Below, piece by piece: positions 35,462-43,837 of a stretch of DNA of 64,000 nt. The notes beneath the pieces were generated by a model. It had not been told where the DNA came from. It was given only the letters and a program-made list of their open reading frames with translations, and made no database searches. This DNA comes from Luteibacter sp. 9135 (GTDB lineage Bacteria; Pseudomonadota; Gammaproteobacteria; Xanthomonadales; Rhodanobacteraceae): NCBI RefSeq assembly GCF_000745005.1, contig NZ_JQNB01000001.1:4395501-4459500 (forward strand), read 5' to 3'. The position numbers and the translations under genes were made by a program. How positions within the stretch are numbered: the stretch's first letter is position 1; every line of letters begins with the position of its first letter.

Positions 35462-37435
35462 ATGAACCACCGTCTTGTCCGGCCATTGCTGGCCGCGCTG
35501 TGCCTTGCCACGACCGCCGCCGCTGCCGCGGATCTGATCCCGGTCGCCGATTTCGCCCGCCGCATGCCGCTGAGCGACCCCAAGCTGTCGCCGGACGGGC
35601 AGTACGTTTCCATGGCGTTCCACGACCCTGACGGCAAGACACACGGGTTGTCGATCTACCGCGTGAGCGACCTGAACAAGCCGGTGACCCTGATCCGCAT
35701 GCCCACCTACGAGATGCCGGCGGACATGGTCTGGGCCAGCAATACGCGACTGGTGGTGGCGCGCGGCAAGGTGGACGGCTCCATTGGCGCCGCCTCCTAT
35801 ACCGGCGAACTGATGGCCATCGACGTCGACGGCAAGAACGCCGACTACCTCTACGGTTTCGAGAGTGTCGGCAAGCGTGCGTCCACGCGCGCCCTCGACC
35901 GCGGCTGGGGCACGATCGAGGGTGCGCCGGTGACCGCCAACGGCCACTTCTACATGCGCGCCACGCCGTGGGACAACCAGGACCAGAGCACGCTGTACGA
36001 CGTGGACGCCCAGTCCAGTGCCCGGCGGCAGATGGCCGACATCGCGCAGGGCGGTCTCAGCTTCATGATCGCTCCCGACGGCACGCCCCGCTTCGCCTTC
36101 GGCACGGACGACAATTTCAAGTGGGTGGTGCTGCGCCACGACGGCAGCGGCTGGACCAAGCTGCCGGGCAACGCGGACCACCAGAACTTTACGCCGATCG
36201 CCAAGGTGGCCGGCAGCGAGCGCATCTACGCGCGATACAGCCCCAACGGCCGCGGCGGCGAGTACGTCGAGCAGGACGAGAACGGCGGTAACACGAAGGT
36301 GATCCGCAAGGACGACTTCAGCATGGTGAGCTCCGCCGGCCTGTGGACGCCGGCACCGCTGCGTCCGTTCGGCACGATCGCCGACACGGGCATACCGAAG
36401 GCCGAGTACATCGACCCGCAGGCACCGATCGCCAAGCTGCACCTGGCCCTGTCACAGAAATTCCCGGGTGCCTTCGTCAGCTTCATCGGCTTCAGCCAGG
36501 ACGGCGGGCAGCTGATGTTCAAGGTGGCCAGCGACCGCGAGCCGGGCCGTTACATGCTGATCGATACCAAGACGTACAAGGTGTCCAAGCTGTTCGACGC
36601 ACAGCCCTGGATCGATCCGGCGAAAATGGCCGAGCGTCGGCCGATGCGTTTCAAGGCCAGTGACGGCCTGGAACTGGAAGCCATCCTCACCTTCCCCAAG
36701 GGCGCCGCGCAGGCCAACCTGCCGATGGTGCTGCTGCCGCATGGCGGGCCGCACGGCATCGCCGACGACTGGTACTACGATACCGACGCGCAGTTCCTCG
36801 CCAGCCGGGGCTATCTCGTGCTGCAGGTCAACTACCGCGGCTCCGGCGGTCGGGGCAGCGCCTTCGAGCAGGCGGGTTACCTGAAGTGGGGCACGCGTAT
36901 CCAGGACGACCTGATCGACGGCGTGAAGTGGGCCATCGCCCAGAACTTCGCGGATCCCAAGCGGGTCTGCGTGTTCGGCGCCAGCTTCGGCGGCTACTCC
37001 GCGCTGATGGTGCCGGTGCGTGCGCCCGGTGTGTTCAAGTGCGCGGTGGCCTACGACGGCATCTACGACCTGAACATGATGTATGCCAAGGGCGACATTA
37101 AACAATCCAAGAGCGGTCGCAGCTACCTCACCACGGTGATCGGCCGCGACGAGGCCGACCTGGCCGCCAACTCGCCGACGCACCTGGCCGACAAGATCGA
37201 CGTGCCGGTGTTCCTCGTGCACGGCGAAGACGACCAGCGCGCACCCTTCGCCCAGTTCAAGGCGATGCGCGCGGCGCTGGACGCCGCCCACAAGCCCTAC
37301 GAGACGCTGACCAAGCCGGACGAGCGCCACGGCTTCGTCAAGCCGGCCAACGTCGAGGAGTTCTACAACCGCTTGCAGGCCTTCCTCGAGAAGAACATCG
37401 GTTCCGGCCAGGCGACGACCGCGTCCGTGCCATGA
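35462..37435 (+). CDS. Exported S9-family (prolyl oligopeptidase-like) peptidase
   Basis: 657 residues from ATG 35462 with GGGGAGTTGAGG just upstream; an in-frame ATG at 35432 is less likely. The signal peptide is MNHRLVRPLLAALCLATTAA. The N-terminal part is a beta-propeller (repeated strands and D-G-K/D-G-T turns). The C-terminal alpha/beta hydrolase domain has the nucleophile in FGASFGGYSA (Ser508), Asp590 or Asp591 in V-H-G-E-D-D-Q-R and His623 in D-E-R-H-G-F. It probably cleaves peptides in the periplasm. It lies upstream of the TonB-dependent receptor on the same strand, which might supply it with substrate. Confidence 0.92.
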   Translation: MNHRLVRPLLAALCLATTAAAAADLIPVADFARRMPLSDPKLSPDGQYVSMAFHDPDGKTHGLSIYRVSDLNKPVTLIRMPTYEMPADMVWASNTRLVVARGKVDGSIGAASYTGELMAIDVDGKNADYLYGFESVGKRASTRALDRGWGTIEGAPVTANGHFYMRATPWDNQDQSTLYDVDAQSSARRQMADIAQGGLSFMIAPDGTPRFAFGTDDNFKWVVLRHDGSGWTKLPGNADHQNFTPIAKVAGSERIYARYSPNGRGGEYVEQDENGGNTKVIRKDDFSMVSSAGLWTPAPLRPFGTIADTGIPKAEYIDPQAPIAKLHLALSQKFPGAFVSFIGFSQDGGQLMFKVASDREPGRYMLIDTKTYKVSKLFDAQPWIDPAKMAERRPMRFKASDGLELEAILTFPKGAAQANLPMVLLPHGGPHGIADDWYYDTDAQFLASRGYLVLQVNYRGSGGRGSAFEQAGYLKWGTRIQDDLIDGVKWAIAQNFADPKRVCVFGASFGGYSALMVPVRAPGVFKCAVAYDGIYDLNMMYAKGDIKQSKSGRSYLTTVIGRDEADLAANSPTHLADKIDVPVFLVHGEDDQRAPFAQFKAMRAALDAAHKPYETLTKPDERHGFVKPANVEEFYNRLQAFLEKNIGSGQATTASVP

Positions 37436-37539
37436 CCGACCCATGACCTTCGCCGGTTGCCCCGGTCACGTCGCACGCGTTATCTTCGCGTGATCGTCGT
37501 GGCCGGGTGGATCGCGGCGGGTTTGGGAGGTTTCAGGGT

Positions 37540-40419
37540 ATGCACGTCAGTTCCGGGCAGAAGCGCCACGTTGCGGGTCGACGTGCGGCGCTCGCCGTCG
37601 CGCTCGGGGGCTGCCTGCTCGGCTCCGTGGCACGCGCCCAGCAAACCGCGCCGTCGTCGGCGGAGACACTCTCGCCCGTCAATGTCACGGTGACCGGTTC
37701 ACGCATCCGCGGTACCGATGTGGAAACCGCCCAGCCGGTGGTCGTCATGGACCGCCAGGCCATCAAGGCCACGGGCCTTACCCGCCTGGACGACATCATC
37801 GCGAGGATGCCCTCCGCGGGCACACCCGAAGTCACGCCGCAGGACACCCTGTCCTCCAGCCGCGATGCCGGTGGACGCTATGCCAACCTGCGCAACCTGG
37901 GCGCGGTACGCACCCTGGTACTGGTCAATGGCCGGCGCTGGACCACCAGCCTGGGCGGCCTCACCGATCTGTCCACGTTGCCTGTCGCCATCGTCGAGCG
38001 CATCGAGGTGCTCAAGGACGGTGCCTCGTCGATCTACGGCTCCGATGCCATCGGCGGCGTGGTCAACATCATCACTACCGATCGCTTCGAGGGTGCCTCG
38101 GCGGACGTGCTGTACGGCGTCAACGGCCGCGGCGACGGCGCACAGAAGAACGGCAGCTTCACCTGGGGCAAAAGCACGCAGGACGCCTCGCTCATCCTGG
38201 GCGCCAACTACGAAGACGGCGACGACCTGAGCGATGCCAAGCGGGCACTGACGCGGTTGCCCAGCGGCCCGCGCCATCCGGACAGCGGTTTCGGGATGGG
38301 ACCCTACGGCGGCGTCTACGATCCACGCCAGCCGGGGCGTGCCTACGTGCTGAACCACGGCCCCGGCGTCACCGCGGACAGCGCCGACCTGGCCGACTAC
38401 CATCCCTACGACCCCAACAGCACCGCGGACAAGTACGCGACCACACGCGACATGACCTTCCGCGCGGGCAGCAAGCTGCGCAACCTGTTCGCCACGGGCC
38501 GCTACAACCTCACCGACGACATCGCGCTGCGCGGCATGGCCAGCTACGGCGTGCGCGACACCTCGTGGCAGGCCGCAGGTTACCCTCTGCAAAGCGGCGC
38601 GGGTCGCGGCACACCGCTGCTGATCGACGCCGACAATGCCTACAACCCGTTCCCCGGTGACGACACCGCATTCTTCCGGCGCACCACCGAGTTTCCGCGT
38701 GTCACGTGGGCGAAGAGCAAGACGTTCCATATCGACGGTGGTGCCGAAGGCAACTTCAACTGGGGCGACCACGTCTGGAACTGGGACGTCACCTACGCGT
38801 ACTCCGAGGCGCGCGGCAGCACCACCACTAGCGGCAACATCGACCTGGACCACGCGCGCAAGGCGCTCGGCCCCACGACTCCGATCGACGGGCAACCGAC
38901 CTGCGCCGATGCCGCCGACCGTGCGGCCGGCTGCCTGCCGTGGAATATCCTCGCCGGTCCGGGCGCTACCCCCGCTTCGGTGTGGCGCTATGTCTCCTCC
39001 ACTGGCACCTCGCGACAGACCACGCGCAGCAACGACATCATCGCCAACCTGACCGGCGGCGTGGTCGACATGCCCGCTGGTGTCCTGCGCGTGGCGGGCG
39101 GCGTCGAGCACCGCGACGAGCGCGGCCGCTATGCGCCGTACGCCGCGGATGCCGCCGGGCTGACCACGCAACTGGCCAGCGCGCCCACCGATGGCGGCTA
39201 CGTGGCGAACGAAGCCTACGTGGAGCTGGACATACCGCTGCTGGCCGACCTGCCGCTGGCACGCGAGCTGGCGGTCAACGTATCGACACGCTATTCGCAC
39301 TACTCCGCCTTCGGCGGCCGCAGCGCGCGCAAGTACAGCTTCCGCTGGAAGCCGTTCGACGACCTGCTGCTGCGCGGCACATACGCGGAGGGCTTCCGGG
39401 CGCCGACGGTGGCCGACCTCTATGCCGGCACCAGCGAAAGCTTCGAGAGCTTCCTCGACCCCTGCGACACCGCCTACGGTGCCGCAGCCGGCCACGCCGA
39501 CGTGGCCGCACGCTGTGCCGCCGCCGGTCTGCCGCCAGGTTACCGCCAGGTGGCGCAATCCGGTGCGCAGATCGCCTCGGCGACGGGTGGGCAGAACCCC
39601 GTCGCCTTCTCGTCGGGCGCCAATCCGGCGCTCAAGCCGGAGTCGTCCATCACGCGCACCGCCGGCCTGGTTTATAGCCCCAGCCGGCTCGATGGCCTGG
39701 ACGTTACGCTCGACTACTACAAGGTGGCCATCCGGGACGTCATCACCCCGATCCTCGCGGGCGACATCCTCGACTTCTGCTACGTCGCCAACGACCCGAC
39801 CTACTGCGGACGCTTCACGCGCAATGCCGCCGGGGCCATCACCTCGCTGGACGAGAGCTTGGCCAACCTCGGCTCGCTGCGCACCGAAGGTTACGACCTG
39901 GGCGTGCATTACCGCTTCCCGGTGACGCGATGGGGCGAGTTCGCCCTGCTCTCGGACAGCACCTATCTGCAGGACTACGCGCAGACCAGCGCCACGGGCG
40001 CCACGCCACGCCAACTGGCCGGCTACATGAACGGCGTGCAGGGACTGTATCGCGTGCGTTCCAACCTTTCCCTGGACTGGGCGCGCGAGCGCTTCGGCGC
40101 CACCTGGACGGTACGTTATTTCTCCGGCCTGAACGACGCGTGCTGGTCGCCAGGCGTCGAGTGCAATCGACCCACGGAGACCAACGCGCTAACTGGCGTC
40201 ACCGGCATCAGCCGCAAGGGCGGTGTCGCCTTCCATGACGCCCAACTCCGCTGGCAGGCGCCCTGGAACGGCAGCTTCCGCGTCGGCATCAACAACGTGT
40301 TCGCACGCAAGGGCCCGCTGTTCTACAACGTGTCCTCATCCGGCGGCGGCAGCCCGCCCTACAACCCCGCCTACGACATCGACCGCTACTTCTACGTCGG
40401 CTACCAGCAAAAGTTCTGA
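37540..40419 (+). CDS. TonB-dependent outer-membrane receptor
   Basis: 959 residues from ATG 37540, with GGGAGG nine bases upstream. The signal peptide is arginine-rich and ends near S-V-A-R-A/Q. The plug domain has V-T-V-T-G-S-R-I-R-G-T-D, R-Y-A-N-L-R-N-L-G-A-V-R-T-L-V-L-V-N-G-R-R, and D-G-A-S-S-I-Y-G-S-D-A-I-G-G-V-V-N-I. The barrel ends with Y-Y-F-type sequence D-R-Y-F-Y-V-G-Y-Q-Q-K-F, a typical C-terminal aromatic residue for outer-membrane insertion. It belongs to the large receptors common in xanthomonads that take up plant sugars or peptides; the ligand is not known. The neighbouring S9 peptidase suggests a peptide. Confidence 0.92.
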   Translation: MHVSSGQKRHVAGRRAALAVALGGCLLGSVARAQQTAPSSAETLSPVNVTVTGSRIRGTDVETAQPVVVMDRQAIKATGLTRLDDIIARMPSAGTPEVTPQDTLSSSRDAGGRYANLRNLGAVRTLVLVNGRRWTTSLGGLTDLSTLPVAIVERIEVLKDGASSIYGSDAIGGVVNIITTDRFEGASADVLYGVNGRGDGAQKNGSFTWGKSTQDASLILGANYEDGDDLSDAKRALTRLPSGPRHPDSGFGMGPYGGVYDPRQPGRAYVLNHGPGVTADSADLADYHPYDPNSTADKYATTRDMTFRAGSKLRNLFATGRYNLTDDIALRGMASYGVRDTSWQAAGYPLQSGAGRGTPLLIDADNAYNPFPGDDTAFFRRTTEFPRVTWAKSKTFHIDGGAEGNFNWGDHVWNWDVTYAYSEARGSTTTSGNIDLDHARKALGPTTPIDGQPTCADAADRAAGCLPWNILAGPGATPASVWRYVSSTGTSRQTTRSNDIIANLTGGVVDMPAGVLRVAGGVEHRDERGRYAPYAADAAGLTTQLASAPTDGGYVANEAYVELDIPLLADLPLARELAVNVSTRYSHYSAFGGRSARKYSFRWKPFDDLLLRGTYAEGFRAPTVADLYAGTSESFESFLDPCDTAYGAAAGHADVAARCAAAGLPPGYRQVAQSGAQIASATGGQNPVAFSSGANPALKPESSITRTAGLVYSPSRLDGLDVTLDYYKVAIRDVITPILAGDILDFCYVANDPTYCGRFTRNAAGAITSLDESLANLGSLRTEGYDLGVHYRFPVTRWGEFALLSDSTYLQDYAQTSATGATPRQLAGYMNGVQGLYRVRSNLSLDWARERFGATWTVRYFSGLNDACWSPGVECNRPTETNALTGVTGISRKGGVAFHDAQLRWQAPWNGSFRVGINNVFARKGPLFYNVSSSGGGSPPYNPAYDIDRYFYVGYQQKF

Positions 40420-40466
40420 CCGCCCAACGTACGCCGCATACGCGTACCTCATGCTGCATACCCCGT

Positions 40467-40489
40467 GTAGCAGCCCACGATGTGGGCGA
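40467..40489. repeat. GTAG-type REP, variant core
   Basis: Single copy with GTAGCAGCCCACGATG and a GTGGGC return arm, one base different in the head from the copy at 33320. It lies between the convergent TonB receptor and effector genes. Confidence 0.75.
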
Positions 40490-40507
40490 CCCACCCCGCC
40501 GCACCCC

Positions 40508-42922
40508 TCACTGAACCATCGACGCACCTTGCTGCTGCGCCTGCGCCATCTGCTGCGTCATCTGCTCCCTCTGCCGATCAACATCACCGATCTGCTGTAT
40601 CGACTGAGCTGCCTCGGGCGGCGGCCGACTCAGATCGATCTTTGCCGGTGTCGCCATCGGATCGTTGGAATCCACAACCAGCCGCATGCGCTCACCATCG
40701 AGGTGGACATAGTCCAGGCCGCCGGCGGCAATGCGGTTCTGGTGGCAGGCGGCGGTGAACTGAAGCAGGCGATCTTCCGACGCTTCCGGCAGCCGTTGCT
40801 GCAACTCGTTATAAAGAGCGTGCTGCGCACTATCAGGATGACGGGGGTCGTTGCGGGAAGGTGATGCTTGCGGTGAAGCGATCACGGCTCGATCCATCGG
40901 ATGCGCCGCAGGGCCGTCACGCTCCGCGTTACTTCGCGAGTGCTGCATGGGCTCGACGACGCGGTTCTCCATGCCGATGCCTACGTGCCCCGCCGATCTC
41001 AGTTCTGCGATGAAGGCCTGCCCTTGCACCATCGATTGCGTCGCGTCATCCGCCCTCCCGGTGACCGGCAAGGCATGAGCGGACTGGAAGCGAGCGACCG
41101 CCGTCTGTGTCGCCATATCGAGTTCACCGTGGGTTGCCAGCGGCTTGCCTGCCATGTCGCGAATGCCGAGGGTGTTGAGGTTCTGCTGGAGGCTGCGGAT
41201 GGCGTTCGAGCCTTGGCGCTCAGGCTGTACCTCGTGGGATTGTGCGCCGTGGGGCTGTGCAACATCGGGCAGGACAAAGGCGGCGTTCCCGCGCTCGGCG
41301 TTGGCGGCACGAGCCATGAGTTGCGGCTCTTCATGGTCCATCGACCGGGAACGCATTGGCTCCGGTGTCGCCTCCGGCAGCGGCGCCATCGACGGAACGT
41401 CACTATCCCGCTGCCGAACCGCTGCATCTCGCGCCGTATCCAGCGCCTGCAAGGCATCGATACTGGCCGACCGCGAAACCGGGACGCCCAGCGTGTCGGA
41501 TGACGTCTGTATGGCTTGCAAGCTCGGCCGACCCGGACCGATCTCCCCGCCGAAGCGCACATCCGTGATCTCGGTCATGCCCTGACGCTTAGCCTCGTCG
41601 ACGAGCCCGGCCGCCAGACGGTCCACCTGACCCGGATCGAGATCGAAGCCGGAGCGCACATGCAACTCCAGGATCTGCACGCTGACCGATTGATACATGG
41701 CATGGTCGGTATGAGAAGGTTCGCTCAGCTTGGCAGGTCGGTCGAAAACCGCAGCGCCGACGCCATCACCATGCACGCCGACGGTATAGCGCGGACCGAC
41801 CTGCGACGCGAGGCTTGGATCGAAGGGATCGGGTGGTGCGCACGCAATGACCTCGCGAACATCCACGCAATGCGGCGGCGAAGCCTGCGAGCCCATGATG
41901 TCGCGGTGACCGTGCTGCCTGAACTCCGACGTGCCGTAGAACCACATGTGGTCCTCGGAGTGGTGAATCACGTACATGCTGGGGTCGGTCGGCTCCGGTA
42001 GCCGGCTCACCAGTGGTACGTCGCTGTGCGCGTTCAGGAAATCGGCAGCCATGTTGAAGTTGAGCGTCGACAGGCCGTTCTGGTGATAGCTTCCGCCAAT
42101 GTCGGAGTGAGCGCCGGGGACGGTCACACCTACGAATCGCCCATCCGCCGAACGGCCAGGCGGCAGGATTTGCGTAGACGGGAAAGCGTTACGACGCTCG
42201 TCGCGTGCCGTGATCTGCAAGCCCGATACTGTCGACGAGGTAGGCTGTCGATCGTGGTCGTTTGGCGCTCCCGTCCCCACTGGATCGAACAGGATTTCGC
42301 TCATCAGCGTCTTGCCGGGCTCTCGAACGGCCCGGCGGGTCCACTTGATGCTGTCATAGCCGAGAGAGTCGCTGACTTCTTTATAATCGCTGTAGTCCTG
42401 AATGCCTCGTTCGTGAACCATGCGGATAAAGCCAGCGGCTTGCTCTGCACCTCGACTAAAACCTGTAGCCATCACGCGTATGTCAGCGTCGGGATCGTCG
42501 ACAAGCCATTCGCTCGCCTGAATCGCGAACTTCTGATACATCCATTCGATCCGCTCGTCGTATGACCGACCTGTGAGTCCATCAACCGTTCTGGAAACCC
42601 GATTATCTTGGGTACCAGCACCTTTTATATAATCCGAAACGATACGAGGATCACGACGATGCGCCATTTCCAGCTTATCGTGAAGCACCGCGACATTTGT
42701 CGCGTGCTCTGGATCTTCTTCCTTGTCGTTCCCCGTACCGTCAAAATTTGCTACGTATAACCGGGCATGAGGGTTGGAAGCCTCGAACATCCGCGGCACT
42801 TCCATTGCCCGCATTTCACTTGAGGCTAGTTCATACGCCGAATAGTCATACCGATTCATCGAATCGACTCTTACATCATCGACCAGACGGCCCTGCGTGT
42901 TTCGCTTGTGCTTTTCACTCAC
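40508..42922 (-). CDS. Type IV secretion effector (X-Tfe) candidate: DUF2235 lipase, peptidoglycan-binding and XVIPCD-like domains
   Basis: 804 residues. Residues about 55-400 form a DUF2235/Tle1-like alpha/beta hydrolase: FDGTGND (60-66), nucleophile elbow GFSRG with Ser156, FDPVG (Asp213) and PGAHSDIGG (His272). Residues about 575-632 look like PG_binding_1 (SLQQNLNTLGIRDMAGK, then T-Q-T-A-V-A-R-F-Q). Residues about 690-804 match the XVIPCD layout: DPRHPDSAQHALYNELQQRL, QFTAACHQNRI, S-N-D-P-M-A-T-P-A-K-I-D-L-S-R-P-P-P, and a Gln-rich end. XVIPCDs dock effectors on VirD4 of the Xanthomonadales killing system. No signal peptide. The downstream-facing neighbour is a lipoprotein, then virD4. 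Expected activity: phospholipase acting in target cells. Confidence 0.85.
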   Translation of the reverse strand: MSEKHKRNTQGRLVDDVRVDSMNRYDYSAYELASSEMRAMEVPRMFEASNPHARLYVANFDGTGNDKEEDPEHATNVAVLHDKLEMAHRRDPRIVSDYIKGAGTQDNRVSRTVDGLTGRSYDERIEWMYQKFAIQASEWLVDDPDADIRVMATGFSRGAEQAAGFIRMVHERGIQDYSDYKEVSDSLGYDSIKWTRRAVREPGKTLMSEILFDPVGTGAPNDHDRQPTSSTVSGLQITARDERRNAFPSTQILPPGRSADGRFVGVTVPGAHSDIGGSYHQNGLSTLNFNMAADFLNAHSDVPLVSRLPEPTDPSMYVIHHSEDHMWFYGTSEFRQHGHRDIMGSQASPPHCVDVREVIACAPPDPFDPSLASQVGPRYTVGVHGDGVGAAVFDRPAKLSEPSHTDHAMYQSVSVQILELHVRSGFDLDPGQVDRLAAGLVDEAKRQGMTEITDVRFGGEIGPGRPSLQAIQTSSDTLGVPVSRSASIDALQALDTARDAAVRQRDSDVPSMAPLPEATPEPMRSRSMDHEEPQLMARAANAERGNAAFVLPDVAQPHGAQSHEVQPERQGSNAIRSLQQNLNTLGIRDMAGKPLATHGELDMATQTAVARFQSAHALPVTGRADDATQSMVQGQAFIAELRSAGHVGIGMENRVVEPMQHSRSNAERDGPAAHPMDRAVIASPQASPSRNDPRHPDSAQHALYNELQQRLPEASEDRLLQFTAACHQNRIAAGGLDYVHLDGERMRLVVDSNDPMATPAKIDLSRPPPEAAQSIQQIGDVDRQREQMTQQMAQAQQQGASMVQ

Positions 42923-42937
42923 TTCCGTGTCCTCTTC

Positions 42938-43567
42938 TTAAAGCGTCTTCGTGTACGCCATGACCATTTCGACACGACCGTTGCTATGTATATTTCCTGG
43001 ATCGACTGGCTTAATTAGAGGAATCAGGGTTTTGAGGTATACGTAAATCGATCTGTTCTCAATAACTAGAATGATGTCGGGCGTCCTGTAGTAGGCATGA
43101 AGATTTACATCGCGCACATCCAGTTCAGGCGAATAAAGAACCAACTTTGATTTAAAAATTTCTTCAATGTCAATATCTTCTTCGTGCGCCTCACCATCTT
43201 TCGAGGTCCATGCGACATGCGCTGTCGAAGGAAAGTCGAGACTACCCCAACCACCTCTGAGGTTCTTACGAATCACAGGCGTGAGAGGGCCAGACGGCTC
43301 TTCCTCATTAACGACATAAGAATTCTCATACAGAACACGACAGGCAAGTGTGTCGTAGCAACTAGCAGAAAAGCTGTGGTCAAAGAAAGGCATGATCAAT
43401 TTGCCATTTTTTATGGTGGGCGGAATGTATCTACGATCGATTCGCGGACCATCGAAAACATGACGACCTGCCTCATGACCTCTCCTTGGATTTTCATGAC
43501 CATCAGAAGCACAGCCAGTCGCAACGCATAGCGCCACTGCCGTAGCGAGTTTTTGATAACTACTCAT
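42938..43567 (-). CDS. Putative immunity lipoprotein (X-Tfi) for the adjacent effector
   Basis: 209 residues from ATG 43567, preceded by GGAGGGTGGAGAA. The N-terminus (MSSYQKLATAVALCVATGCA) is a lipoprotein signal with lipobox A-T-G-C, so the mature protein should be anchored in the periplasm. The body is beta-rich with no family that I recognise. The DNA is clearly more AT-rich than its neighbours, pointing to horizontal origin. Immunity proteins of XVIPCD effectors are commonly periplasmic lipoproteins encoded next to the effector. The effector starts 16 bp downstream on the same strand. The frame is open upstream to 43816 (see that entry). Confidence 0.7.
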   Translation of the reverse strand: MSSYQKLATAVALCVATGCASDGHENPRRGHEAGRHVFDGPRIDRRYIPPTIKNGKLIMPFFDHSFSASCYDTLACRVLYENSYVVNEEEPSGPLTPVIRKNLRGGWGSLDFPSTAHVAWTSKDGEAHEEDIDIEEIFKSKLVLYSPELDVRDVNLHAYYRTPDIILVIENRSIYVYLKTLIPLIKPVDPGNIHSNGRVEMVMAYTKTL

Positions 43568-43816
43568 TTCTCCACCCTCCCTTTCCCTGTCTTTCGGTTT
43601 TTCCAGAGTTACCGGGTCAGCTATGCAAGGCTTCCGCTTCGGATCTTCAGCCACGCAACCTCCCGCAGCACCCAACTCGATTCGCGTACGCGCATTGGCT
43701 ATTTCCAATTCCCGCTGCAAACGCAAGTCGTACAGAGGATCGGGCGTTCCCAACTTGTGTACCGCACGAAGCGATGATGATCGCGTCTGCCCCGGCAAGG
43801 ATTCATCATTTGTCAT
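43568..43816 (-). other. In-frame upstream extension of the lipoprotein gene (83 codons)
   Basis: The frame of the lipoprotein continues without a stop to ATG 43816, which itself has a good ribosome binding site (GAGGT six bases upstream) and lies 21 bp after the virD4 stop codon. The 83 residues begin MTNDESLPGQTRSSSLRAVH and are charged and helical, with no recognised domain. If translation starts here, the lipoprotein signal would be internal and not functional. Either there are two start sites, or this is the remnant of a separate small gene that has lost its stop codon. Confidence 0.45.
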
Positions 43817-43837
43817 TTCTACCTCGCTCCCGTCCCA

